DNA of 7,666 nucleotides from an uncultured Collinsella sp. (GTDB taxonomy: Bacteria; Actinomycetota; Coriobacteriia; Coriobacteriales; Coriobacteriaceae), in assembly GCA_900752425.1 (NCBI GenBank), contig CAADVE010000155.1, positions 1-7,666 on the forward strand. Direction: 5' to 3'. A program made the position numbers and the translations under genes. The first letter of the stretch is position 1. Each line of letters starts with the position of its first letter. The notes beneath the pieces are model-generated. The model was not told the DNA's origin. It searched no databases and worked only from the letters and a program-made list of their open reading frames with translations. Below, one piece after another: positions 1-5,712 of the stretch.

Positions 1-306
1 GGCGATGACGTTGTTGATGTCGGTCTGCAGCTCCTCGTAGGCCGCTATGGCTCGCTCGCCGGCGGGGGTGAGGGTGGATCCGCGGGCGCCGTCGCGCTCG
101 ATGAGCTTGCAGCCCAGCTGGCCTTCGGCTTCGTTCACAATGCGCCATGCCTTGGAATACGCCATGCCCATGCTCTTGGCGGCGCGGTTGAGCGAGTGCT
201 CGCGGGCAATACCCTTCAGCAGCAAGACGCAGCCGTGGCCGAACACGCCCGGCAGATCCTTGTCGCACGCTTGAATGACCAACTTTGCCGTCGTCTTGTA
301 CTTCAT
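1..306 (-). CDS. ModE/LysR-type winged-helix transcriptional regulator, N-terminal part (runs off the left edge)
   Basis: Reading the minus strand from the ATG at 306 gives 102 uninterrupted codons (MKYKTTAKLV...) that leave the window still open, so the C-terminus is missing. Residues about 25-95 form a winged helix-turn-helix: a helix with LLKGIAREHSLN, then RAAKSMGMAYSKAWRIVNEAE (the recognition helix region of ModE and LysR proteins), then LIERDGARGSTLTPAGERAI, the wing ending in the typical LTPAG turn. This arrangement, with the tyrosine-serine-lysine-alanine-tryptophan run, is closest to the ModE N-terminal domain, which controls molybdate uptake and molybdoenzyme genes. A GGGGAG ribosome-binding site lies about ten bases upstream of the start. 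The molybdate-binding (TOBE) half, if any, lies outside the window, so a ModE-like regulator without metal sensing is equally possible. It is divergent from guaB; no functional link to purine synthesis is evident. Confidence 0.85.
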   Translation of the reverse strand, partial: MKYKTTAKLVIQACDKDLPGVFGHGCVLLLKGIAREHSLNRAAKSMGMAYSKAWRIVNEAEGQLGCKLIERDGARGSTLTPAGERAIAAYEELQTDINNVIA

Positions 307-376
307 ACGCTCCACGTCTCCCCGCTAAAGTGTTTGCTGGGCAAACGCAAAGCCTGCGTCAAGCCCTCGTGTGCTC

Positions 377-417
377 TTCTTAAATCATGCATTGTAGCAG
401 TCAAAGTGCGTTAAGAT
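377..417. promoter_or_regulatory. Divergent promoter region between the ModE-like gene and guaB
   Basis: This AT-richer patch sits in the gap between two divergently read genes. On the minus strand, TGCTACAAT (391-399 on the plus strand, read as complement) is a good extended -10 box. TTGACT (399-404 complement) with TAAGAA 16 bases downstream is an alternative promoter for the regulator. On the plus strand TAAGAT (412-417) could be the -10 of guaB, but no good -35 is visible 17 bases upstream. These are calls by eye from short motifs; the minus-strand promoter is better supported than the plus-strand one. Confidence 0.35.
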
Positions 418-435
418 ACTTGCCCAGTATTAGGC

Positions 436-449
436 GCCCAAGGTTGGGC
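436..449. other. Small hairpin in the guaB leader
   Basis: GCCCA and TGGGC pair around a four-base AGGT loop about 50 bases ahead of the guaB start. No U-tract follows, so it is not a terminator. The nearby octamer GACCGGTC (473-480) is self-complementary. No known purine riboswitch core is recognisable in this leader. Either palindrome could be a regulator site or chance in GC-rich DNA. Confidence 0.3.
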
Positions 450-499
450 TGGGTCCTACGAGGCCTGCAGCCGACCGGTCGCATGGAAAAAGGAGAAAC

Positions 500-2011
500 A
501 TGGCTACGTTCTTTCCCGGTGAGTCCCACACGTTTTCGGAGTATCTGCTGGTCCCTGGCTATTCGTCCTCGCAGTGCATTCCTAACAACGTCTCTCTTAA
601 GACGCCGCTGACCCGCTTTAAGCGCGGTGAGAAGCCGGCAATCACCCTGAACATCCCCATGGTTTCCGCCATCATGCAGTCCGTCTCGGGCGTCGACATG
701 GGTGTCGCGCTCGCTACCGAGGGCGGCCTGTCCTTCATTTACGGTTCCCAGAGCGCCGAGTCCGAGGCCGCTATGGTCAAGGCCGTCAAGGATCACAAGG
801 CTGGCTTCGTTCAGTCCGATTCCACGCTGACCCCCGACATGACTATGGAGCAGGTCATCGAGCTTAAGGAGAAGACCGGTCACTCCACCATGCCGGTCAC
901 CGACGACGGCACCCCCAAGGGCAAGCTTCTGGGCATTGTCACCAGCCGTGACTATCGCCCCAGCCGCGATGACCACCAGACGAAGGTCTCCGAGTTCATG
1001 ACCCCGCGTGAGCAGCTCATCGTGGGCGACAAGAACATCAGCCTCAAGGTTGCCAACGACGTCATCTGGGACAACAAGCTCAACGCTCTGCCCATCGTCG
1101 ACGACTACGATCACCTGATGGGCATCGTCTTCCGCAAGGACTACGACAGCCACAAGACCAACCCCAACGAGCTGCTCGATAACGACAAGCGCTACATGGT
1201 CGGCGCCGGTATCAACACCCGCGACTATGCCGAGCGCGTGCCGCTGCTCATCGAGGCCGGTGCCGATGTCCTGTGCATCGACTCCTCCGAGGGCTTCAGC
1301 GAGTGGCAGAAGCGCACCATCGAGTGGATCCGCGCCAACTATGGCGAGGACGTCAAGGTCGGTGCCGGTAACGTCGTCGACGCCGAGGGCTTCCGCTTCC
1401 TTGCCGATTGCGGTGCCGACTTCATCAAGGTCGGTATCGGCGGCGGTTCCATCTGCATCACCCGCGAGACCAAGGGCATCGGCCGTGGCCAGGCCACCGC
1501 GCTGATCGACGTCTGCCGCGCTCGCGACGAGTACTACGAGGAGACCGGCGTCTACGTGCCCGTGTGCTCCGATGGCGGCATCGTCTACGATTACCACATG
1601 ACGCTCGCCCTTGCCATGGGTGCCGACTTTATGATGCTGGGCCGCTACTTCGCCCGCTTCGACGAGAGTCCGACCGAGCGCGTCAACGTCAATGGTCAGT
1701 ACATGAAGGAGTACTGGGGTGAGGGTTCTGCGCGTGCTCGCAACTGGCAGCGCTACGACCTGGGCGGCGCCGCGAAGCTCAGCTTCGTCGAGGGCGTCGA
1801 CTCCTACGTTCCCTACGCCGGTTCCCTTAAGGACGGCGTGGGCGGTACGCTCTACAAGGTCAAGTCAACGATGTGCAACTGCGGCGCCCTCTCGATCCCC
1901 GAGCTCCAGGAAAAGGCACGCCTGACCCTGGTCAGCTCCACCTCCATCGTCGAAGGCGGCGCTCACGACGTAGTCGTCAAGGATTCTCAGCAGAGCGTTT
2001 CCTATCGATAA
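500..2011 (+). CDS. guaB: Inosine-5'-monophosphate dehydrogenase, Tritrichomonas foetus-like type
   Basis: It encodes a 503-residue IMP dehydrogenase, which oxidises IMP to XMP with NAD+, the committed step of GMP synthesis in the cytosol. The (beta/alpha)8 barrel is interrupted after residue 100 by a CBS-pair region (about 102-220, with PVTDDGTPKGKLLGIVT and NALPIVDDYDHLMGIVF). The phosphate/active-site loop is GIGGGSICITR with catalytic Cys319, followed by ETKGIGRGQ instead of the common bacterial pattern GIGPGSICTTR...GVGVPQ. The mobile flap holds RARNWQRYD with Arg418-Tyr419, the general-base arginine and its tyrosine. As I recall the T. foetus enzyme, it is also 503 residues, has the same numbering at these sites and is very similar throughout. 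AAGGAG four bases before the ATG fixes the start. It appears monocistronic, with its own terminator about 160 bases downstream. Function is certain from motifs; subfamily assignment rests on memory of the protist sequence. Confidence 0.97.
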   Translation: MATFFPGESHTFSEYLLVPGYSSSQCIPNNVSLKTPLTRFKRGEKPAITLNIPMVSAIMQSVSGVDMGVALATEGGLSFIYGSQSAESEAAMVKAVKDHKAGFVQSDSTLTPDMTMEQVIELKEKTGHSTMPVTDDGTPKGKLLGIVTSRDYRPSRDDHQTKVSEFMTPREQLIVGDKNISLKVANDVIWDNKLNALPIVDDYDHLMGIVFRKDYDSHKTNPNELLDNDKRYMVGAGINTRDYAERVPLLIEAGADVLCIDSSEGFSEWQKRTIEWIRANYGEDVKVGAGNVVDAEGFRFLADCGADFIKVGIGGGSICITRETKGIGRGQATALIDVCRARDEYYEETGVYVPVCSDGGIVYDYHMTLALAMGADFMMLGRYFARFDESPTERVNVNGQYMKEYWGEGSARARNWQRYDLGGAAKLSFVEGVDSYVPYAGSLKDGVGGTLYKVKSTMCNCGALSIPELQEKARLTLVSSTSIVEGGAHDVVVKDSQQSVSYR

Positions 2012-2019
2012 GCGGCTTT

Positions 2020-2126
2020 CCCAAGCACCGCACCTTGCCGTTCAAACCGTCGCTCGCGTACCAAAGTACGCGTCGCTCCTCTTTCACGGCAATCTGCGGC
2101 ACTTGGAAAACCCGACCATGCTTGGG
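2020..2126. repeat. Interrupted palindromic element (REP/MITE-like or structured RNA) after guaB
   Basis: Three short arms pair in register: CCAAG (2021-2025) with CTTGG (2102-2106), CCGCA (2028-2032) with TGCGG (2095-2099), and TTGCCGT (2035-2041) with ACGGCAA (2086-2092). They are separated by symmetrical 2x2 internal loops. In the centre CGCGTAC (2055-2061) and GTACGCG (2066-2072) form a seven-pair hairpin with a CAAA loop, flanked by direct copies of CGTCGCTC (2048-2055 and 2071-2078). An outer TGCTTGGG (2119-2126) is a perfect complement of CCCAAGCA (2020-2027) and offers an alternative outer pairing. No open frame or transposase is involved. This layout is typical of intergenic palindromic repeats present in many genomic copies, but copy number cannot be seen here. 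It lies in the 3' untranslated region of guaB, ahead of the terminator. Confidence 0.7.
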
Positions 2127-2170
2127 CGGATAACAAATAGCGGTTGATTCACAACCACGTTATTTAGATA

Positions 2171-2213
2171 AAGCGAGATGCCTGCAAGTTGCAGGCATCT
2201 CGCTTGTTGTATT
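2171..2213 (+). terminator. Rho-independent terminator of guaB
   Basis: A perfect 15-pair stem (2171-2185 with 2191-2205, core AGCGAGATGCCTGC) closes on an AAGTT loop and is followed by a T-rich tail, TGTTGTATTT. The tail is interrupted by G, so termination efficiency is uncertain, but stem quality is high. An A-rich stretch before the stem (TATTTAGATAA) would give a weaker U-rich tail on the other strand. Confidence 0.8.
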
Positions 2214-2222
2214 TGCTATCAT
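2214..2222 (+). promoter_or_regulatory. Candidate extended -10 promoter for leuS
   Basis: TGCTATCAT is a TGn-TATnAT extended -10 box just after the guaB terminator tail. No convincing -35 is found; the required position falls within the terminator stem. If used, transcription would begin near 2229, so the leuS mRNA would start almost exactly at the long inverted repeat beginning at 2231. This is a call from the motif only. Confidence 0.45.
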
Positions 2223-2230
2223 CAGTCAAG

Positions 2231-2371
2231 TTAACCTTAGGGTCGGTCGGCTTGGCTTTGTTCGCTACAAGTTCCGCACGCAAAGAAGAGCACTTAATGT
2301 GCTCTTCGTCTTGCGCAGGACTGTCCGCAGTAGCGAATAAAGCTAAGCCGACCGACCCCAGCTAAGATTAA
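2231..2371 (+). promoter_or_regulatory. Long nested inverted repeat in the leuS leader
   Basis: The arms at 2240-2268 and 2330-2358 pair over 29 positions, with only two non-Watson-Crick positions, both G-U if read as plus-strand RNA (G2254 and G2260). An outer pair, TTAAcCTTAG (2231-2240) with CTAAGaTTAA (2362-2371), adds a flanking helix across a small bulge (about 2359-2361). Inside, GAAGAGCAC (2285-2293) and GTGCTCTTC (2299-2307) form a nine-pair hairpin with loop TTAAT, continued by CGCAA/TTGCG (2279-2283 with 2311-2315). The last bases of the right arm touch the AAGGAG ribosome-binding site (2371-2376) of leuS. No T-box consensus (AGGGTGGNACCGCG) and no terminator U-tract is seen, so it is not a recognisable T-box. 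It may be a regulatory leader or a small inserted palindromic element. Confidence 0.75.
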
Positions 2372-2381
2372 AGGAGCTGAT

Positions 2382-4958
2382 ATGTGCGATTGCACAGATC
2401 ATAAGGACGAGATCCCTGTCTACGACGCGCAGGCCATTGAGTCCAAGTGGATGAAGGCCTGGGAGGATTCCAACCTCTTTGCCGTCGACACCGACGACAG
2501 CAAGCCCAAGAAGTACGTGCTCGAGATGTTCCCGTATCCGTCGGGCGACCTGCATATGGGCCACGCGCGCAACTATACCATCGGCGATGCCATGGCCCGT
2601 CAGGCCCGCATGCGCGGCTACGACGTGCTGCACCCCATCGGCTTTGACGCCTTTGGCCTGCCTGCCGAGAACGCCGCTATTAAGCACAATACGCAGGCTG
2701 CCGCCTGGACGTATAAGAACATGGACCAGGCGCTCGCCACGATGAAGCGTATGGGCTTCTCCTACGATCTGGATCGCATGGTCAAGACCTGCAGCCCCGA
2801 CTACTACCGCTGGGGTCAGTGGATCTTTGAGAAGCTGTGGGAAAAGGGCCTGGTCTACCGCAAGAAGAACCCGGTCAACTGGTGCCCTAACTGCAAGACC
2901 GTTCTGGCCAACGAGCAGGTCACCGAGGGTAAGTGCTGGCGCTGCGGCACCGAGCCCGAGAAGCGCGACCTTGAGCAGTGGTACTTCAAGATCACCGAGT
3001 ACTCCCAGGAGCTGCTCGACGACCTGGAGAAGCTCCCCGGCTGGCCCGAGCGCGTCAAGCAGATGCAGGCCAACTGGATCGGTCGCTCCGAGGGCGCCGA
3101 GGTCGACTTTACCCTGTGCGACCAGGATGGCGAGCCCATCGAGGGCGATGAGGGCAAGATCACCGTCTTCACCACGCGTGCCGATACCCTTTTTGGCGTC
3201 TCCTTCTTTGTCCTGGCTCCCGAGTACGCCGGCCTGCACGAGCTCGTCGAGGGCACGGAGTACGAGGAGGCCGTCACTAAGATCGTCGAGGACTCCAAGC
3301 ATATCTCTGCCGTCGAGCGTGCCCAGGGCACCCTCGAGAAGCACGGTGCCTTCACGGGCCGCTATGTGGTAAACCCCGTCAACGGCGAGAAGGTCCCCGT
3401 GTGGGTTGCCGATTATGTCGTTGCCGACTACGGTACCGGTGCCGTCATGGCCGTTCCCTGTGGCGACCAGCGCGACTTTGAGTTTGCCCGTAAGTACGAC
3501 CTGCCGATCGTGCCGATCATCCTGGACGATGACGATCGTGCTGCCGTCGAGGCCAGCGGCGAGACCATCGATACCTTCCATGCCGAGACCGTCGACTGGG
3601 ATTGCGCTCACGCTGCCGAGGGCACGCTCGTCCAGTCCGGCAAGTACACCGGCATGCGCGGCGGTAAGCACTCCGAGGGCGAGGCTGCGATCGTGGCCGA
3701 CCTCGAGGCCATGGGCTGCGGTCGTCGTAAGGTCGAGTTCCGTCTGCGCGACTGGCTCATCAGCCGCCAGCGCTACTGGGGCAACCCCATCCCGGCCATC
3801 CACTGCGAGCACTGCGGCATCGTGCCCGTGCCCGAGGACCAGCTGCCGGTGACGCTGCCCGAGAACCTGGACCTGGGCGCCGGCGAAACCCTTGCTGAGT
3901 GCAAGGAGTTCTACGAGACCACCTGCCCGGTCTGCGGCCGCCCGGCCAAGCGCGAGACCGATACCATGGACACCTTCACCTGCTCCAGCTGGTATTACCT
4001 GCGCTATACCGATCCGCACAACACCGAGCTGCCCTTCTCCCGTGAGGCTGCCGACCGTTGGATGCCCGTCGATAACTACATCGGCGGCATCGAGCACGCT
4101 ATTTTGCACCTGCTCTACAGCCGCTTCTTTACCAAGGCACTGCGCGACCTGGGCTTGCTGAGCGTGGACGAGCCCTTCACCAACCTGCTGTGCCAGGGCA
4201 TGGTCAAGGACGAGAACGGCGACACCATGTCCAAGTCCAAGGGCAATGTCGTGCCCCCGAGCTCGGTCATCGAGCCCTACGGTGCCGACACCATGCGTTT
4301 GGCGATCCTGTTTATCGCCCCGCCCGAGAAGGACTTCGACTGGGATCCCAAGGCCGTCGAGGGCGCCAACCGCTTTATCAAGCGCGCCTGGCGTATCGTT
4401 TGGCAGCTCGTCCAGTCCGGTGACGCCAACGTGGCCTTCGACAAGTCCGCGCTCGACGAGGTTGCGATGAAGCTCTATCGCGAGCGTCACCGCACCATCG
4501 CCAAGTGCACTGAGGACTTCGACCGCGGCCAGTTCAACACCGCGATCTCGGCCGTCATGGAGCTCGTCAACGCGGCGAGCGCCTATCTCAACGCCACTGA
4601 GGGTGCTGACCGCGACAAGGCTCTGTGCTACGGCGTGGCTAAGGATATCGTGAGCGTCCTTGCCCCTATCTGCCCGTTCTGGGCCGACGAGCTGTGGCAC
4701 GAGGCACTCGGCTGCGAGGGCAACGCCTACACCGCCGCCTGGCCCGAGTTCGACCTGGCCGAGTCCGTTGAGGACACGGTGCAGATCGTGGTCCAGGTGC
4801 TCGGCAAGTCCCGCGGCCGCGTCGCCGTTGCCCGCGATGCCTCCAATGAGGATATGCAGGCTGCCGCCGAGGCCGCCGTCGCCAAGTGGCTCGAGGGCAA
4901 GACAATCGTCAAGGCCATCTGCGTGCCCGGCAAGCTGGTCAACCTGGTGGTCAAGTAA
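2382..4958 (+). CDS. leuS: Leucyl-tRNA synthetase
   Basis: It encodes 858 residues, the usual bacterial LeuRS length; the enzyme attaches leucine to tRNA-Leu using ATP. The class I signatures are HMGH (58-61, in FPYPSGDLHMGHARNY) and MSKSK (616-620). A first zinc-type module has Cys168, Cys171, Cys185 and Cys188; a second four-cysteine set is Cys475, Cys478, Cys515 and Cys518. The CP1 editing domain (about 225-420) shows the threonine-rich TTRADTLFG (264-272) and GTGAVMAVP followed by CGDQRD, whose Asp362 corresponds to the editing aspartate. The anticodon-binding and C-terminal domains follow to VNLVVK. AAGGAG (2371-2376) lies five bases before the ATG. The gene has its own structured leader and terminator, so it appears to be a single-gene unit. 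Confidence 0.98.
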   Translation: MCDCTDHKDEIPVYDAQAIESKWMKAWEDSNLFAVDTDDSKPKKYVLEMFPYPSGDLHMGHARNYTIGDAMARQARMRGYDVLHPIGFDAFGLPAENAAIKHNTQAAAWTYKNMDQALATMKRMGFSYDLDRMVKTCSPDYYRWGQWIFEKLWEKGLVYRKKNPVNWCPNCKTVLANEQVTEGKCWRCGTEPEKRDLEQWYFKITEYSQELLDDLEKLPGWPERVKQMQANWIGRSEGAEVDFTLCDQDGEPIEGDEGKITVFTTRADTLFGVSFFVLAPEYAGLHELVEGTEYEEAVTKIVEDSKHISAVERAQGTLEKHGAFTGRYVVNPVNGEKVPVWVADYVVADYGTGAVMAVPCGDQRDFEFARKYDLPIVPIILDDDDRAAVEASGETIDTFHAETVDWDCAHAAEGTLVQSGKYTGMRGGKHSEGEAAIVADLEAMGCGRRKVEFRLRDWLISRQRYWGNPIPAIHCEHCGIVPVPEDQLPVTLPENLDLGAGETLAECKEFYETTCPVCGRPAKRETDTMDTFTCSSWYYLRYTDPHNTELPFSREAADRWMPVDNYIGGIEHAILHLLYSRFFTKALRDLGLLSVDEPFTNLLCQGMVKDENGDTMSKSKGNVVPPSSVIEPYGADTMRLAILFIAPPEKDFDWDPKAVEGANRFIKRAWRIVWQLVQSGDANVAFDKSALDEVAMKLYRERHRTIAKCTEDFDRGQFNTAISAVMELVNAASAYLNATEGADRDKALCYGVAKDIVSVLAPICPFWADELWHEALGCEGNAYTAAWPEFDLAESVEDTVQIVVQVLGKSRGRVAVARDASNEDMQAAAEAAVAKWLEGKTIVKAICVPGKLVNLVVK

Positions 4959-4985
4959 GCGCTGCGCGCTTAACTGACGCATAAA

Positions 4986-5023
4986 AGACGAGGGGCGATC
5001 CGGTTGGGTCGTCCCTCGTTTTG
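4986..5023 (+). terminator. Intrinsic terminator of leuS
   Basis: Bases 4988-5001 pair with 5006-5019 as 14 pairs including two G-U, closing on a GGTT loop, with TTTT at 5019-5022. The stem begins CGAGGG/CCCTCG. AAAA before the stem gives a matching T-run on the opposite strand, so it could act in both directions, although no convergent gene is present. It separates leuS from the rimP operon. Confidence 0.88.
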
Positions 5024-5109
5024 CATGTATCTGCCTAGTTGCCTTCGGCCAATTGTCCTATTCTTGTGGAGAAGCTGTGCGCACGCTGACCTGCAGATTC
5101 GTACTGTGC

Positions 5110-5138
5110 TTGCACGTTTCTGCAGCTATTGGTATAGT
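5110..5138 (+). promoter_or_regulatory. Promoter of the rimP-nusA-infB operon
   Basis: TTGCAC (5110-5115) and TATAGT (5133-5138) are separated by exactly 17 bases, and TGG directly before the -10 makes it an extended -10 box. This is the best sigma-70-type match in the window. Transcription would start near 5145, about 70 bases before rimP and about 20 bases before the terminator-like hairpin. Confidence 0.7.
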
Positions 5139-5163
5139 TTGCTTGCAAATGAAGTAGTAATTG

Positions 5164-5196
5164 AAAGAAGTGGGGTTTCGGCCCCGCTTCTTTTTT
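5164..5196 (+). terminator. Intrinsic terminator in the rimP leader (candidate attenuator)
   Basis: Bases 5164-5175 pair with 5182-5193 as 12 pairs (AAAGAAG, one U-G pair, then GGGG/CCCC) around a TTTCGG loop. The descending strand runs into six T residues (5191-5196). It is a textbook terminator, but it lies between the predicted operon promoter and the rimP ribosome-binding site, which starts only nine bases after the T-run. Its position after the leuS terminator makes a second leuS terminator less likely than premature termination of the operon transcript. A ~50-base small RNA ending here cannot be excluded. Confidence 0.85.
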
Positions 5197-5204
5197 GTAT
5201 GGAT

Positions 5205-5210
5205 GGAGGT
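5205..5210 (+). promoter_or_regulatory. Ribosome-binding site that fixes the rimP start
   Basis: GGAGGT lies seven bases before the ATG at 5217. An in-frame ATG at 5199 is upstream of this site, and starts further upstream would translate through the terminator hairpin, so both are rejected in favour of 5217. Confidence 0.85.
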
Positions 5211-5216
5211 GCTGCA

Positions 5217-5711
5217 ATGGTCAAGACTAAGACCGAGCAGGCGATCATCGACGCGCTCGAGGCCGTCGCTCCCCAGCACGATGTCGACATCGTCGACGTC
5301 GAGCTCGTGGGTGCCACCAAGGCCCCCTGCGTACGCGTGCGTATCGAGGGTGCCGAGGGTCAGAGCCTGTCGCTCAACGACGTCACGGCCAACACCAAGT
5401 GGGTCGGCGATGTGATTGAGGAGCTCGACCCTATCTCTTCGAGCTATACGCTCGAGGTGTCGAGCCCGGGTATGGCGCGTCCGCTGCGCCGCCCGTGCGA
5501 CTTTGCCCGCTTTGTGGGCGAGAACTGTGAGCTCACCTCCACCGCCACCGAGGGCCGTCGCAAGTACGCCGGCAAGATTGCCGCCGCAACCGAGACCAAC
5601 GTGACCCTCGAGCTCGAGGACGGCGAGTCCGTTACCCTTGATTTCTCTGATGTTAAAAAGTGCAAGTTGAAGCCCACCTACGACTTCAAGCCCGCGAAGG
5701 AAGGAAAGTAA
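5217..5711 (+). CDS. rimP: Ribosome maturation factor RimP
   Basis: It encodes 164 residues beginning MVKTKTEQAI, within the usual RimP range. RimP binds the 30S precursor and is needed for efficient small-subunit assembly. The N-terminal alpha/beta domain (1-85) has VDIVDVELVGATKAPCVRV and ends in the family signature YTLEVSSPGMARPLRR (77-92). The C-terminal SH3-like domain (about 95-155) includes FVGENCEL, KYAGKI and VTLDFSDVKKCKL. The open frame extends upstream to 5004, but that stretch crosses terminator and promoter sequences and is not RimP-like. The stop codon is one base from the nusA start, so translation of the two is likely coupled. It is the first gene of the operon and would be subject to the leader terminator. 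Confidence 0.96.
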   Translation: MVKTKTEQAIIDALEAVAPQHDVDIVDVELVGATKAPCVRVRIEGAEGQSLSLNDVTANTKWVGDVIEELDPISSSYTLEVSSPGMARPLRRPCDFARFVGENCELTSTATEGRRKYAGKIAAATETNVTLELEDGESVTLDFSDVKKCKLKPTYDFKPAKEGK

Positions 5712-5712
5712 G

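Noticed and set aside
47..414. Short plus-strand open frames over the left edge
   Set aside because: They are antisense to the clear winged-helix coding sequence or lie in the promoter region, and have low-complexity composition.
401..1597. A 398-codon open frame antisense to guaB
   Set aside because: Same shadow effect; it overlaps the guaB active-site coding sequence and has no recognisable domain or ribosome-binding site.
2142..2156. Five-pair hairpin GGTTG-ATTCA-CAACC between the palindrome and the guaB terminator
   Set aside because: It is short, has no U-tract, and is expected by chance at this length.
2221..2381. T-box riboswitch upstream of leuS
   Set aside because: The position is suggestive, but the T-box sequence, a specifier loop and an antiterminator/terminator pair are not recognisable.
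2343..4982. An 879-codon open frame antisense to leuS
   Set aside because: It mirrors leuS, whose motifs are unmistakable. The translation is rich in Gly, Val, Leu, Asp and His with no family signature, as expected from the complement of GC-biased codons.
5149..5157. Two-codon minigene ATG-AAG-TAG in the rimP leader
   Set aside because: There is no ribosome-binding site in front of it and such short frames occur by chance; no leader peptide can be supported.
5004..5216. N-terminal extension of the rimP open frame
   Set aside because: It would run through the leuS terminator loop, the predicted operon promoter and the leader terminator, and RimP similarity starts only at 5217, which has a well-placed GGAGGT.
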